This document shows, in pieces, positions 8,413 to 16,945 of a stretch of 64,000 bases of DNA. The DNA is from SIG565 sp045540055 (GTDB lineage: Bacteria; Bacillota; Clostridia; Oscillospirales; Acutalibacteraceae). The translations under genes and the position numbers were made by a program. Each line of letters opens with the position of its first letter. Position 1 is the first letter of the stretch. Below the pieces are notes generated by a model that saw nothing but the letters and a program-made list of their open reading frames with translations, had not been told where the DNA came from and did not search any database. Where the stretch lies: positions 31,753-95,752 of the forward strand of contig JAZQGO010000011.1 of NCBI GenBank assembly GCA_045540055.1, written 5' to 3'.

Positions 8413-9560
8413 TGGAACAGTACATAAATGATGCCGTTAACAAGTTTCGTGCTCTTTTAGAGGAGCAGTTAAAGCGTGTCGAAATTATGGAAAACGGTGC
8501 GGCGGCAAAGGACTATTCAAAATGTGAGAAAATTACCATCGGTATTATCGGCGGTGACGGTATAGGTCCGATTATCGTTAAGCAAGCAAAGGAGCTGATT
8601 GAGTTCTTGCTTTGCGATGAGGTAAAATCGGGCAGGGTTGAATTCAACGTAATTGAGGGTTTAACCATTGAAAATCGTGAGGCGGCAGGTGTGGCAATAC
8701 CCGACGATGTGTTGGCAGAAATTAAAAAATGTGACGTATTGCTAAAAGGCCCCACAACCACCCCAAAGGGCGGCACTATGGAGAGCGCCAACGTTGCAAT
8801 GCGACGCGAGCTTGATTTGTACGCCAACGTTCGTCCCGTATGTGTACCCGAGAAAAATATTGATTGGATTTTCTACCGTGAAAACACCGAGGGTGAATAT
8901 GTGCTTGGTAGCCGCGGTGTAGAAATACCCGAAAAATTAGCGGTAGATTTCAAGGTAACAACCGACCGCGGCACACGTCGTATTGCACGTGCGGCATTTG
9001 AGTATGCGCGTCAAAACGGTAAAAATAATGTGGCTATAGTTACTAAAGCTAATATTATGAAGAAAACTGATGGTAAGTTCACCGAAATTTGTCATCAGGT
9101 AGCAGCCGATTACCCCGAAATTACGGCAGAAGACTGGTATATCGATATTATGACCGCCAACCTCGTTAACGAGGATATCAGAGACAAGTTTCAGGTATTT
9201 GTGCTTCCCAACCTTTACGGCGATATCATTACCGATGAAGCGGCACAGATTCAGGGTGGCGTAGGTACTGCAGGCAGTGCAAACATTGGTGACAATTACG
9301 CAATGTTTGAGGCGATTCACGGCTCGGCACCCAGAATGATAGAGCAGGGAATAGGCGAATATGCAAATCCCTCGAGTATATTTAAAGCAACCGAAATGCT
9401 GCTTCGTCATATCGGCTTTACCGATAAGGCGGAGAAACTAGCAAAGGCAATGAGCATCTGCACTGAAACCGAGAAAAAGGTTGTTGTTACGGGCAACACC
9501 GATGGCGCAACCTGTAAGGAATTTGCCGATTATTTAATGGATACAATTAAAAATATGTAA
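8412..9560 (+). CDS. icd: NAD-type isocitrate dehydrogenase (isocitrate/isopropylmalate dehydrogenase family)
   Basis: 382-residue beta-decarboxylating dehydrogenase converting isocitrate to 2-oxoglutarate. Visible are the GGDGIGP nucleotide-site loop (about residues 48-54), the substrate loop KGPTTTPKGGTMESANVAMRR (near 114-135), FYRENTEGEY (about 155-165), and the metal and cofactor region NLYGDIITDEAAQIQGGVGTAGS followed by FEAIHGSAP. The threonine/serine in the substrate loop and the operon partners support isocitrate over isopropylmalate. About 45 extra N-terminal residues precede the core. Last gene of the operon, coupled by TAATG and closed by a bidirectional terminator. Cofactor choice (NAD rather than NADP) is inferred from the subfamily, not proven. 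Confidence 0.88.
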   Translation: MEQYINDAVNKFRALLEEQLKRVEIMENGAAAKDYSKCEKITIGIIGGDGIGPIIVKQAKELIEFLLCDEVKSGRVEFNVIEGLTIENREAAGVAIPDDVLAEIKKCDVLLKGPTTTPKGGTMESANVAMRRELDLYANVRPVCVPEKNIDWIFYRENTEGEYVLGSRGVEIPEKLAVDFKVTTDRGTRRIARAAFEYARQNGKNNVAIVTKANIMKKTDGKFTEICHQVAADYPEITAEDWYIDIMTANLVNEDIRDKFQVFVLPNLYGDIITDEAAQIQGGVGTAGSANIGDNYAMFEAIHGSAPRMIEQGIGEYANPSSIFKATEMLLRHIGFTDKAEKLAKAMSICTETEKKVVVTGNTDGATCKEFADYLMDTIKNM

Positions 9561-9597
9561 AAAATAACTCATCACATTTGTGATGAGTTATTTTTTA
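9561..9597. terminator. Bidirectional intrinsic terminator
   Basis: A 15-bp stem, AAAATAACTCATCAC (9561-9575) with GTGATGAGTTATTTT (9580-9594), loop ATTT. T runs on both strands let it serve the isocitrate dehydrogenase operon and the convergent oxidoreductase gene, whose stop codon lies at its edge. Confidence 0.9.
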
Positions 9598-10620
9598 TAA
9601 ATTAATCACTTTACCGCTTTTAGCACTTTCGTAAATCGCACATACTATTTTTTGTGTTTCGTAGGCATCTGTGCAGTTAATATAGGGCTTGCGATTTTCA
9701 AGTATACTTTCATAAAAATCACGAATTTGGTCGTAGTGTTGAAAGCCCCAATAGGTTTTGAGACCGCTGTATTTTTCTTTATCGGTTAAGTCCTGCGTGC
9801 AGGTAAGAACTTCACCGCTATTTAGATAAATTGTTGCGTCATCGTAGGTCAGCGTGGCGGTGCCGTTTTCGCAAACAAGTCTGATTTCAATGGGCTCGTC
9901 AATAATATAGTTGTTCATTGCCCAGAATGAGTACAGCACGCCGTTTTCATATTCAATCATACCCTCAGCCGTGTCTTCAACAATCATATTTTTATGGTGA
10001 CGGTTTGATATATTTGCCTGCACTGAAATCGGCCGACTTCCAATAAACCAGTTGGTAAGGTCAATGGAGTGAATGGCTTGGTCGATTATTACACCGCCGC
10101 CCTCCTTGTCCCAAGTACCCTTCCAGTCAGAGCTGTCATAATAGTCGTCAGGGCGGTACCAGGTGAGTGTTGAACGCGCCGCCTTAACCTTGCCTAATAC
10201 GCCGTTTTCTATGTTCTTTTTAATAAATTGTTGTGCGGTTTTATATCTGCACTGAAAAATTACGCCGTACTTAACGTTATATTTTTCTGATTCCTCAATA
10301 GCTTTTTTTGCGTCCTGGAGGGCTATGCTCATCGGCTTTTCGGTAATAACGTTTATGCCGTATTTGAAGGCATCAACAGCAACTACTGTGTGTAAATAAT
10401 GGGGCAGGCAAAGATGAACAACATCAAGCTTTTCGGTCTTAAACATTTGCTTATAGTCGGTATATGCCCTCGCACCGTATTCCTTTGCGGTAGCATCGGC
10501 TCTGTCGCGCTTTATATCACAAACCGCAACAAGCTCACAAATATCTAAATCTTTTGCAGGAATTAGGTGCATGTTCGAAATGCAACCGCAACCTATAACT
10601 GCAATTCTCAGTTTAGCCAT
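9595..10620 (-). CDS. Gfo/Idh/MocA-family NAD(P)-dependent oxidoreductase
   Basis: 341 residues. An N-terminal Rossmann fold starts with AVIGCGCISNMH and contains the family EKPMS motif with the catalytic-region lysine (about residue 95). The C-terminal domain carries GGGVIIDQAIHSIDL, where the conserved D...H pair participates in catalysis. Family members oxidise or reduce sugars, inositols and related polyols; the substrate cannot be read here. The ATG at 10620 is chosen because GAGGTG lies just upstream; a longer TTG start would swallow that site. Single gene, convergent with the citrate operon and divergent from the LCP gene. Role unknown beyond a probable sugar dehydrogenase. Confidence 0.9.
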   Translation of the reverse strand: MAKLRIAVIGCGCISNMHLIPAKDLDICELVAVCDIKRDRADATAKEYGARAYTDYKQMFKTEKLDVVHLCLPHYLHTVVAVDAFKYGINVITEKPMSIALQDAKKAIEESEKYNVKYGVIFQCRYKTAQQFIKKNIENGVLGKVKAARSTLTWYRPDDYYDSSDWKGTWDKEGGGVIIDQAIHSIDLTNWFIGSRPISVQANISNRHHKNMIVEDTAEGMIEYENGVLYSFWAMNNYIIDEPIEIRLVCENGTATLTYDDATIYLNSGEVLTCTQDLTDKEKYSGLKTYWGFQHYDQIRDFYESILENRKPYINCTDAYETQKIVCAIYESAKSGKVINL

Positions 10621-10760
10621 AAAGCACCTCAATTAACAAATATAACTATAGTAATTATATAACTTTATTAAATAATTTCAATAGAAAAAAAGACATTTTG
10701 CTTAAAAACATTGACATATAAATAATTTGTGGTAATAAGATGAATTTTGTCGGTTTGGTA

Positions 10761-10789
10761 TTGACATACTCTTCTTGTTGGTTTAAAAT
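10761..10789 (+). promoter_or_regulatory. Promoter of the LCP gene
   Basis: TTGACA (10761-10766), 17-base spacer, TAAAAT (10784-10789). The start codon lies 36 bases further on and a GGAGAT ribosome binding site is present. A second TTGACA at 10711 has only a poor -10 partner (AATAAG) and is a weaker candidate. Confidence 0.8.
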
Positions 10790-10824
10790 TATATGGTAAA
10801 ATTAATAGTTTTGGAGATATAGTA

Positions 10825-11928
10825 ATGAAAGAGCAAAAAGAGATAACAATAAATTTAAATGATATGTCGTCCAAAAAGTCAAAAAGTGGCGGCAAACACG
10901 CAAAAAGACAAGAAAAAGGTAAAATGAAATTAAAAACAAAAATAATCATTGCCATTGTTGCTTTATTACTTGCAGGCTGTGTTGTTGCGGGCGTAATTCT
11001 CTGGCCGCTTATTGACGGTTTTTTTAATCGTGGAGTTGATACGTCTTTTAGTGAAAAGGATACCGATGTAAATCTCGTTACACAAGAGGCTTTTAAGGAA
11101 AAATATATAAATATTGCTCTATTCGGTCTTGATACCAGAAGTGACAAGATGTCTGGACGTTCTGATGCGGTTATTATATTAACTATCGACCGTGTTCACG
11201 ATAAGATTAAAATGACATCAATTGCGAGAGACTCTTATGTTAAGATGGACGGTCGCGGTCAGGATAAACTGACGCATGCATATGCATTTGGCAGAGCGCA
11301 ACTCGCTATACGAACCCTTAATCAGAATTTTGATATGGATATTATCGATTATGTTACAGTAAATTTCTTCCAGCTGGTTGAAATTATCGATTATGTCGGT
11401 GGTGTTGAAATTGATGTTGATTCGAGCGAGATGGCGGTCATGAACACAAATTATGTAACCGAACTTAATCAAATCGGCATACCCTGTGATAAAATTACAA
11501 AAACAGGTAAACAGTTATTAACAGGCGCACAGGCGCTAGCTTATTCACGTAACCGATATAGTCCGGGTGGTGACGTTGAGCGTGGCAACCGTCAAAAAGA
11601 GGTTCTGATGGCGGCGTATGATAAGATTATGGCATCAAATGTTCTTAAACTTTCAAATGCGGTAGGTATGCTGCTTAAAAATTGCGAAACTTCTCTTAGC
11701 AATAGTGAATTGCTTGAACTCGGCGCATGGGCTATAAAGAATTCACCCACTATCGAGAGCATAAGTCTTCCAGACAGTGACTGTAACGCTAAGGGCGCTA
11801 CTATTAACGGCGCTTGGCAATATGTATACGACCTTGATATAGCGACCCAGAAGATTCACGACTTTATCAAAGAAGAGGGCACCTATATTAAAGAAGAGGA
11901 AACCTCTGATATTACATCATCGAACTAA
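10825..11928 (+). CDS. LytR-CpsA-Psr (LCP) family cell-wall glycopolymer transferase
   Basis: 367 residues. A lysine-rich cytoplasmic tail (1-38) is followed by one membrane helix (about 39-63) and an extracellular LCP domain (about 90-290). LCP hallmarks are FGLDTRSDKMSGRSDAVIILT, SIARDSYVK and the arginine cluster YSRNRYSPGGDVERGNRQ, which contact the pyrophosphate of lipid-linked substrates. Proteins of this family attach teichoic acids or capsular polymers to peptidoglycan. The tail after residue 340 is acidic and low complexity. The gene has its own consensus promoter and a terminator, so it is monocistronic. The exact polymer transferred is not deducible. Confidence 0.93.
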   Translation: MKEQKEITINLNDMSSKKSKSGGKHAKRQEKGKMKLKTKIIIAIVALLLAGCVVAGVILWPLIDGFFNRGVDTSFSEKDTDVNLVTQEAFKEKYINIALFGLDTRSDKMSGRSDAVIILTIDRVHDKIKMTSIARDSYVKMDGRGQDKLTHAYAFGRAQLAIRTLNQNFDMDIIDYVTVNFFQLVEIIDYVGGVEIDVDSSEMAVMNTNYVTELNQIGIPCDKITKTGKQLLTGAQALAYSRNRYSPGGDVERGNRQKEVLMAAYDKIMASNVLKLSNAVGMLLKNCETSLSNSELLELGAWAIKNSPTIESISLPDSDCNAKGATINGAWQYVYDLDIATQKIHDFIKEEGTYIKEEETSDITSSN

Positions 11929-11932
11929 AGTT

Positions 11933-11962
11933 AAAGGACTGAGTAAACCTCAGTCCTTTTTT
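11933..11962. terminator. Intrinsic terminator shared by convergent genes
   Basis: Stem AAAGGACTGAG (11933-11943) with CTCAGTCCTTT (11949-11959), loop TAAAC, followed by T on the plus strand. The stop codon of the minus-strand membrane gene lies inside the stem. Confidence 0.88.
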
Positions 11963-12213
11963 ACTGTATCCATATAAATGTTTTCGTCTTCTTCTTTGTT
12001 CAGGTTATCGTTGCCGAAGTGATTTTCTGTTTTGATTTTTCCTTTATCATAAGTTTTGTAGCCAATGTAAAACAAAAACAGTGAAATAAAAATTGTGATA
12101 ACACCCTTAATCTCACCAATGTAGCAGAGTATCATAGAAACAATAAAGGCGACGATGCTGATAATAAGCAAGGCAGTACCGAAAATCTGTAAAGGACTGT
12201 GATATTTTTTCAT
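11950..12213 (-). CDS. Small two-helix membrane protein
   Basis: 87 residues with two hydrophobic helices (about 11-31 and 35-52) separated by a short GEIKG turn, then a charged tail rich in Lys, Asn and Glu. The start is supported by GGAGG seven bases upstream of the ATG. It is single and convergent with the LCP gene. I do not recognise a family with known function; such two-helix proteins are common in Firmicutes. The 3' end, including the stop, is folded into the shared terminator. Confidence 0.7.
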   Translation of the reverse strand: MKKYHSPLQIFGTALLIISIVAFIVSMILCYIGEIKGVITIFISLFLFYIGYKTYDKGKIKTENHFGNDNLNKEEDENIYMDTVKKD

Positions 12214-12237
12214 AAAAAAACCTCCGTAAAATTTATG

Positions 12238-12266
12238 TTGACAAAAAACAGTGTATGTGGTATGAT
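12238..12266 (+). promoter_or_regulatory. Promoter of the 48-residue peptide gene
   Basis: TTGACA (12238-12243), 17-base spacer, TATGAT (12261-12266). It lies 35 bases before a short open reading frame, which supports that frame as a real transcription unit. Confidence 0.85.
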
Positions 12267-12300
12267 TAAAAAAAATATAAATAGTAGGCGGTAAACCGAA

Positions 12301-12447
12301 ATGTTTTTTGAAGAGAAAAGAAACTACGTAGCCCCCGCAATAATAATTGAAAAGTTAGAAACTGAAAAAATTATGAATCACTACAACACACAACCTGAAT
12401 ACGGTGTAGAAAGTGGCAATCAGGGTTGGATTGAAGGTTGGTATTGA
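12301..12447 (+). CDS. 48-residue peptide, precursor-like
   Basis: A short gene with a near-consensus promoter 35 bases upstream, an AGGCGG ribosome binding site nine bases before the ATG and its own intrinsic terminator. The peptide is acidic and soluble. It starts MFFEEKRNYVAPAIIIEKLE; the YxxPxI...E pattern recalls families of short clostridial peptides of unknown role. Its C-terminus is glycine, tryptophan and tyrosine rich (GNQGWIEGWY). There is no signal peptide and no cysteine. No modification enzyme or exporter is directly adjacent apart from the convergent ABC-F gene, which is not an exporter. It could be a modified-peptide precursor, a signalling peptide or a small regulatory protein; none of these is shown. 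Confidence 0.7.
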   Translation: MFFEEKRNYVAPAIIIEKLETEKIMNHYNTQPEYGVESGNQGWIEGWY

Positions 12448-12456
12448 TGCTTTTTA

Positions 12457-12490
12457 TCGGTCGCATACGCGACCGACTTTTTTTATTTTA
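12457..12490. terminator. Intrinsic terminator between peptide gene and ABC-F gene
   Basis: Stem TCGGTCGC (12457-12464) with GCGACCGA (12469-12476), loop ATAC, followed by C and a T-rich run. It ends the peptide transcript and abuts the stop of the convergent ABC-F gene. Confidence 0.88.
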
Positions 12491-14365
12491 TACTATCTTA
12501 TCCCATTCTTCAAGAAGTAAAAGCAGATTTTCTTCATTTTCTTCCATTTCTTTTTGCAGCTGCTCTAATTTAACATAATCGGCAAAATTCGTTTCATCAT
12601 TTAATTGCTCTTTAATGAGGGCAATATTTTTTTCACAAGCCGCTATTTGCTCCTCAAGTTTTTTGAGCCTGCGTTCTCTTTTAGCCTTTTCCTTGCCTGG
12701 TGTGGTATAGGCTTTTTTATCCTTTTTGACGACAGTTTTGTTGGCGGAAGCTACTTCACTTATTTTAGAAATTTCGTTTAAATATTGCTCATAGCCGTAT
12801 TGATAATATTTAACACCGTCATTTTCAAACACCAAAAGCGAGGTTGCAATTTTACTTATGAAATATCGGTCGTGAGATACAAATAAAAGTGTGCCCTCAT
12901 ACTCACTTAATATATCCTCTAAGGTTTCTTTACCGATAATATCCATATGATTTGTCGGCTCATCAAGTATCAGAAAATTGGGCTTGCGCCTTAAAATTTT
13001 ACATAGAGTAAGCCGTACACGCTCACCACCTGAAAGGTCAGATACATTATTAAAAACATCGTCGCCCGTAAACAGAAAAGCGCCAAGCGCCTTTCGCGCC
13101 TGCGTTTGAGAGAGCTCAGGAAACTCATCACAAAAATCATCGAAAACGGTTTTGTGGCTGGTAGTATGTGTTGTCTGTTGGTCAAAATAACCGAAGTGTA
13201 CATTACTGCCAAAGCTGAACTCACCCGAAATTGCGGGAATTTGCGAAACAATTGTTTTAAGAAAGGTTGATTTACCAAGACCGTTTGCGCCGATTATACC
13301 TACACGCGCGCCTCGCTCAATATTAACATTTACCGTCGATAAAACTCGGTCGTAACCGATTTCAAGATTTCTTACCGATAAAACATCCTTGTAGCTTTTG
13401 CTTTCAGGCTGAAAATCTATGTGAAACGTGCGTCTGTCTTCATTTTCAGGCGCATCTAACTTTACCATATGTTCAATAGCCTTAAGCTTTGAACGGGTCA
13501 TAGCCACCTTGGTGGGCTTGTTCTTAAAACGCTCGATAATACTTTCAAGCCTTGCTATTTCCTTTTGCTGATATTCATAGTCCTTGCGTTGCTTTTCACG
13601 CAGTTCCTTTTTCTGTCTCACAAAATCCGTATAGTTACCTACATATCTATAGGTTTCGCCGTATTCAACATCATAAACTATATTAACCGTTTTGTCTAAA
13701 AACATACGGTCGTGCGAAACAATCACTACCGCTTTTTCATAGGTTTTTATGTATTCCTCAAGCCACCCGATTGATTCTATATCCAGATGGTTGGTAGGCT
13801 CATCAAGCAGTAGAATATCGGGTTTACTTAAAAGTAATTTTATAAAGGCTATTTTTGTTCGCTGACCACCCGAAAAGTCAGATAGCGGTTTATATTTGTC
13901 CTCATCACTAAAGCCGAATTTTTTGATTACGGTTTCATATTCTTTTTCAAAGTAGTAGCCGCCGAGTAGATTGAACTTTTCTTGCAGCGCAGAAAATTCT
14001 TTGATTATTTCGTCATCCTGACCTGTTTCGAGCATCAGCGATAATTCTTCGATACGGTCTTTGATATTGATAATAGGTGCGTAAATTTTACGAATTTCAT
14101 CAACAAGCGTTACGCTGTCGTTATCAAAGGCGGTCTGTTTTAGGTAACCGATGCTTTGAATGTCACAACGAATTATGTTTGTGTGTACAGAGTCGTTGCG
14201 GTCAGGCTCTATTTCACCCGAAATAACCCTTAAAAGTGTAGTTTTACCGCAACCGTTTCGACCAACTATGGCGATTTTTTCTTTAGGCTTTATTTCAAAG
14301 TTAATACACTCAAGCACCGTATTTGCACCGAAGGAAACGGCGGCATCAGATATTTTAAACTGCAT
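12488..14365 (-). CDS. ABC-F family ATPase (YdiF/Uup-like)
   Basis: 625-residue soluble protein with two ABC domains and no membrane part. First cassette: Walker A GRNGCGKTT, signature FSGGQRTK, Walker B LLLDEPTNHLD. Second cassette: GANGLGKST, DLSGGERVRL, LILDEPTNHMD. Between them lies a charged helical linker (about 240-310, rich in Lys/Arg/Glu) typical of the ribosome-binding arm of ABC-F proteins. A C-terminal coiled coil (about 560-625) resembles the DNA or ribosome-binding tail of Uup/YdiF. Such proteins act on stalled ribosomes. ATG 14365 follows a GGAG site; a longer start at 14422 lacks one. Single gene by its terminators. Antibiotic resistance is possible in the family but not indicated here. 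Confidence 0.92.
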   Translation of the reverse strand: MQFKISDAAVSFGANTVLECINFEIKPKEKIAIVGRNGCGKTTLLRVISGEIEPDRNDSVHTNIIRCDIQSIGYLKQTAFDNDSVTLVDEIRKIYAPIINIKDRIEELSLMLETGQDDEIIKEFSALQEKFNLLGGYYFEKEYETVIKKFGFSDEDKYKPLSDFSGGQRTKIAFIKLLLSKPDILLLDEPTNHLDIESIGWLEEYIKTYEKAVVIVSHDRMFLDKTVNIVYDVEYGETYRYVGNYTDFVRQKKELREKQRKDYEYQQKEIARLESIIERFKNKPTKVAMTRSKLKAIEHMVKLDAPENEDRRTFHIDFQPESKSYKDVLSVRNLEIGYDRVLSTVNVNIERGARVGIIGANGLGKSTFLKTIVSQIPAISGEFSFGSNVHFGYFDQQTTHTTSHKTVFDDFCDEFPELSQTQARKALGAFLFTGDDVFNNVSDLSGGERVRLTLCKILRRKPNFLILDEPTNHMDIIGKETLEDILSEYEGTLLFVSHDRYFISKIATSLLVFENDGVKYYQYGYEQYLNEISKISEVASANKTVVKKDKKAYTTPGKEKAKRERRLKKLEEQIAACEKNIALIKEQLNDETNFADYVKLEQLQKEMEENEENLLLLLEEWDKIV

Positions 14366-14424
14366 TTCATCTACTCCATTCAATAAATGCATTTTACCAT
14401 ATATCAGTAAAGACTTCAACAATT

Positions 14425-14456
14425 AAAGCCCTTTAATAAAAATTAAAGGGCTTTTG
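14425..14456 (-). terminator. Hairpin at the 3' end of brnQ
   Basis: Stem AAAGCCCTTTAAT (14425-14437) with ATTAAAGGGCTTT (14442-14454), loop of four A. The brnQ stop codon lies inside the 3' arm. The T run on the minus strand is short, so termination may be partial and allow some read-through into the ABC-F gene. Confidence 0.65.
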
Positions 14457-15723
14457 CTTTGCAAAGAAATTTATCTGTAAGCCAACCGATTACAAGAGAA
14501 ATGAAGGTTGGTAAAGCCCAAGCAAAACCGTAGCGGGATAATGGCAGGTAATTTATAAATCTCAAATTTAAGACGTCTAAAACCGAAAACATAAAGGCCG
14601 CAGCGGCAGATAGTCTGTGTGTCCACACTCCCGTGTGTTTTCTCAAAAAGCTTAAAATAATCGTAACGAGAATCGGTGGGTAAACAATGCTTAAAATAGG
14701 GGATGCCAGGGTAATTAGTCTTTCAACACCCAAAAGTGAAATTAAAACATCAAAAACACAAATAATAGTTACGAAGGTTTTATATCCTAATTTGTTTTTT
14801 GTAAGATTTGATAAATATTCAGCCGCGGCGCTAGTAAGAGCAATGGCGGTTGATAAACAGGCAAGCCCCGCAATAATGCCGAAGAAAAGGGTGCCTGCTG
14901 TGCCTGGGATGAGCGTGCTGACAATATTTATCAGCAACTCTGCTCGTGAAATATGCATGGTGTAGCTTGAAGCCACACAGGCGCCGAGATAGGTCAGTCC
15001 CCAATAAATTATCAATAATCCTACACCGGCTACTGCGCCTGATACTGCCGATATTTTAAGCTTACTCTTTTGGTCAGAATAGCCCTTTTCTTTAAATGAG
15101 GCAAGAATCAGTACACCAAACACCATAGCGCCTAAAACATCCATCGATTGATAACCTGCTTCCACACCGTCGGCTATAACGCCGGCACTTCTCGGCTCGA
15201 TGGTTATATCGGCAAAGTCTGCAAAAATACCCAGCGAAATCAGAAAAACAAGACCTAAAAACAAAAGGGGGGTCAGAAATTTACCCACAATATCGACAAC
15301 GGCACTCTTTTTATAGCATAGCAAGAATACTATAAGGAAGAAAATTATATAAAAGACTGCCTCGTTAAAATCGGGGTTCAACGGCTGAATGGCTAATTCA
15401 TAGGTTGTGGCGGCCGTTCTTGGTATCGTAATTAAAGGGCCGATACACATAAACACCGCAAACATAAGTCCAAAAGAAGCCCATTTACCGAGCGGCTTTA
15501 AGATAGCAGAGTTGCTACCCACCTTAACCAAAGCGAAAATTGCAAGCAGAGCAAGACCTATATCGGCTATAAAATAACTGATAAAGGCCAACAACCACTC
15601 GTTTCCTGCTTTAAGCCCAAGATATGGCGGAAATATCATATTGCCTGCGCCAAAGAACATAGAAAACAGTGCCGAGCCTATAAGCGCACCGTCAACGATG
15701 TATCTTTTTATATCTTTGCTCAT
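14443..15723 (-). CDS. brnQ: Branched-chain amino acid transport system II carrier protein
   Basis: 426 residues with about twelve membrane helices, a sodium-coupled importer of leucine, isoleucine and valine in the LIVCS family. The N-terminal helix shows the family pattern SALFSMFFGAGNMIFPPYLG (about residues 16-35), and GPLITIPRTAATTYE follows near residue 100. Length is normal for the family. A ferritin-like protein gene lies 27 bases upstream on the same strand, so they may share a transcript. No T-box or other leader structure is visible in that short gap. Function is family knowledge; the transported substrate was not tested. Confidence 0.93.
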   Translation of the reverse strand: MSKDIKRYIVDGALIGSALFSMFFGAGNMIFPPYLGLKAGNEWLLAFISYFIADIGLALLAIFALVKVGSNSAILKPLGKWASFGLMFAVFMCIGPLITIPRTAATTYELAIQPLNPDFNEAVFYIIFFLIVFLLCYKKSAVVDIVGKFLTPLLFLGLVFLISLGIFADFADITIEPRSAGVIADGVEAGYQSMDVLGAMVFGVLILASFKEKGYSDQKSKLKISAVSGAVAGVGLLIIYWGLTYLGACVASSYTMHISRAELLINIVSTLIPGTAGTLFFGIIAGLACLSTAIALTSAAAEYLSNLTKNKLGYKTFVTIICVFDVLISLLGVERLITLASPILSIVYPPILVTIILSFLRKHTGVWTHRLSAAAAFMFSVLDVLNLRFINYLPLSRYGFAWALPTFISLVIGWLTDKFLCKAKAL

Positions 15724-15750
15724 AATTGCCCCTTTTTATAAAGCGTGTTA

Positions 15751-16185
15751 CTACAAGAAGTCCCTTAAATCAATAGCAAGTTTTTCTTCTAGATTTATAA
15801 GTCTTTTTGTAATATCCTTTGAAACCTCATCGGCGGCTTCATATTCGTTAAGATATTTGTTTAAAGATTTAACACCCATATTACAGCCATCTGTCATAAG
15901 GTCGGCGATGGTGTTATCGCTGTCCTCAACCGCCATTTTCATGGTGGTTTTCATCCAGGACATTCCCTTTGCTATCGGGTTGGGATCTTTACCGTCGTCG
16001 TGATATTTGTCTAATAGCTGTTCAATTTCTTCACTCAATTTCTCGTGTTCTTTCTTACAATCAATCAGTATTTTTCGCATACGCGATGACGAGGTGCGGT
16101 CAACCACATCATCAATTGATGCGACACCCATTTTAACACCTGCATCACATTCGCGCAATAGTCTTACTGTATCCTGTTCAATCAT
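15751..16185 (-). CDS. Four-helix, ferritin-like/DUF2383-like protein
   Basis: 144 residues, almost entirely amphipathic helix in four blocks (about 2-30, 33-60, 78-105, 112-140), with Glu, Asp and His residues in positions that recall the ferritin-like and DUF2383 bundles. There is no signal peptide and no membrane segment. ATG 16185 is chosen because AAAGGTGA stands five bases upstream; the GTG at 16194 would start inside that site. It precedes brnQ by 27 bases and diverges from the DUF2953 gene. Possible stress or spore role by analogy with other DUF2383 proteins; this is inference and the family call itself is tentative. Confidence 0.6.
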   Translation of the reverse strand: MIEQDTVRLLRECDAGVKMGVASIDDVVDRTSSSRMRKILIDCKKEHEKLSEEIEQLLDKYHDDGKDPNPIAKGMSWMKTTMKMAVEDSDNTIADLMTDGCNMGVKSLNKYLNEYEAADEVSKDITKRLINLEEKLAIDLRDFL

Positions 16186-16269
16186 TAAAATCACCTTTCC
16201 TTTGTTTTAGTGTGTGCAGGTGCGGCGATTTAATACTTATAATATGATTTAAAGTGTTAATAATTTATA

Positions 16270-16298
16270 TTGAATTTGTATTTTGCGTATGGTAAAAT
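16270..16298 (+). promoter_or_regulatory. Promoter of the DUF2953-ytfJ pair
   Basis: TTGAAT (16270-16275), 17-base spacer, TAAAAT (16293-16298). The start codon follows 33 bases later with GGAGGG as ribosome binding site. This is vegetative in form; a forespore-specific promoter was not recognised. Confidence 0.7.
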
Positions 16299-16331
16299 AA
16301 TTTTATATAGATTAGGGTAGGAGGGCGCAGT

Positions 16332-16943
16332 ATGATTGTTCTTAAAATTATAGGAATAATTTTAGCTGTTATAATACTTATAATCTTAGTAGCGCTCTGT
16401 TTACCCGTTGATGTTTTGATTTTAGTTGATGATAAAAACGGTTTTAAACTGTTATATCGTTTTTTAGGCAAGCTTTACGGTGAAGAGCCTGACCCGAATA
16501 ATGTTATTATAAAGGGAGTTAAAAAGGCGGTAGGTATATCTCATCTTGACAGTATCAAGACAATAAAGAATACCTTTGAAAGCCGAGGTACTGCGGTTAC
16601 GGTAAAAGAGACGGCAGATGTTTTGTTGGCAATTTTAAACCGTGTAGTGTGGATTTTAAGGTATTGCAGAATCAAAAAATGTGATATAATGAGTATTAGT
16701 GCGGGTGATGACGCAGCCATAGATTACGGTACGGCGTGCGCGGTTATATACCCGCTTGTCGGATATATGAAGGCAAATTTCAGTGTTAATGAACGCAGAC
16801 TTAATGTAGATATACGATGCGATTATTTAAACGAAGAAGCAAGCTATAATGTTAATCTTGAGCTGCGTGTTAAAACGGTGCACGTTATTCGTGCGTTATT
16901 CTATATTGTTAAGCGTAATCTTGAAACGCAGGGTGTGGTGTGA
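16332..16943 (+). CDS. DUF2953 domain protein
   Basis: 203 residues. One N-terminal membrane helix (about 3-26) is followed by a soluble domain with the DUF2953 layout: DDKNGFKLLYRFLG..., a helix-rich middle, and a final block with NVNLELRVKTVHVIRALF. In endospore formers a DUF2953 gene commonly precedes ytfJ, as it does here, and the two stop and start codons practically touch. Function is unknown; conserved linkage to a spore protein suggests a spore envelope or sporulation role. Start supported by GGAGGG and the promoter just upstream. Confidence 0.85.
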   Translation: MIVLKIIGIILAVIILIILVALCLPVDVLILVDDKNGFKLLYRFLGKLYGEEPDPNNVIIKGVKKAVGISHLDSIKTIKNTFESRGTAVTVKETADVLLAILNRVVWILRYCRIKKCDIMSISAGDDAAIDYGTACAVIYPLVGYMKANFSVNERRLNVDIRCDYLNEEASYNVNLELRVKTVHVIRALFYIVKRNLETQGVV

Positions 16944-16945
16944 TT

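Noticed and set aside
10711..10739. TTGACA at 10711 as an LCP promoter
   Set aside because: Its -10 partner at 17 bases is AATAAG; the pair at 10761-10789 is far better.
10668..11147. 159-codon minus-strand frame across the LCP promoter and N-terminus
   Set aside because: Would overlap a consensus promoter and the LCP gene; composition is not protein-like.
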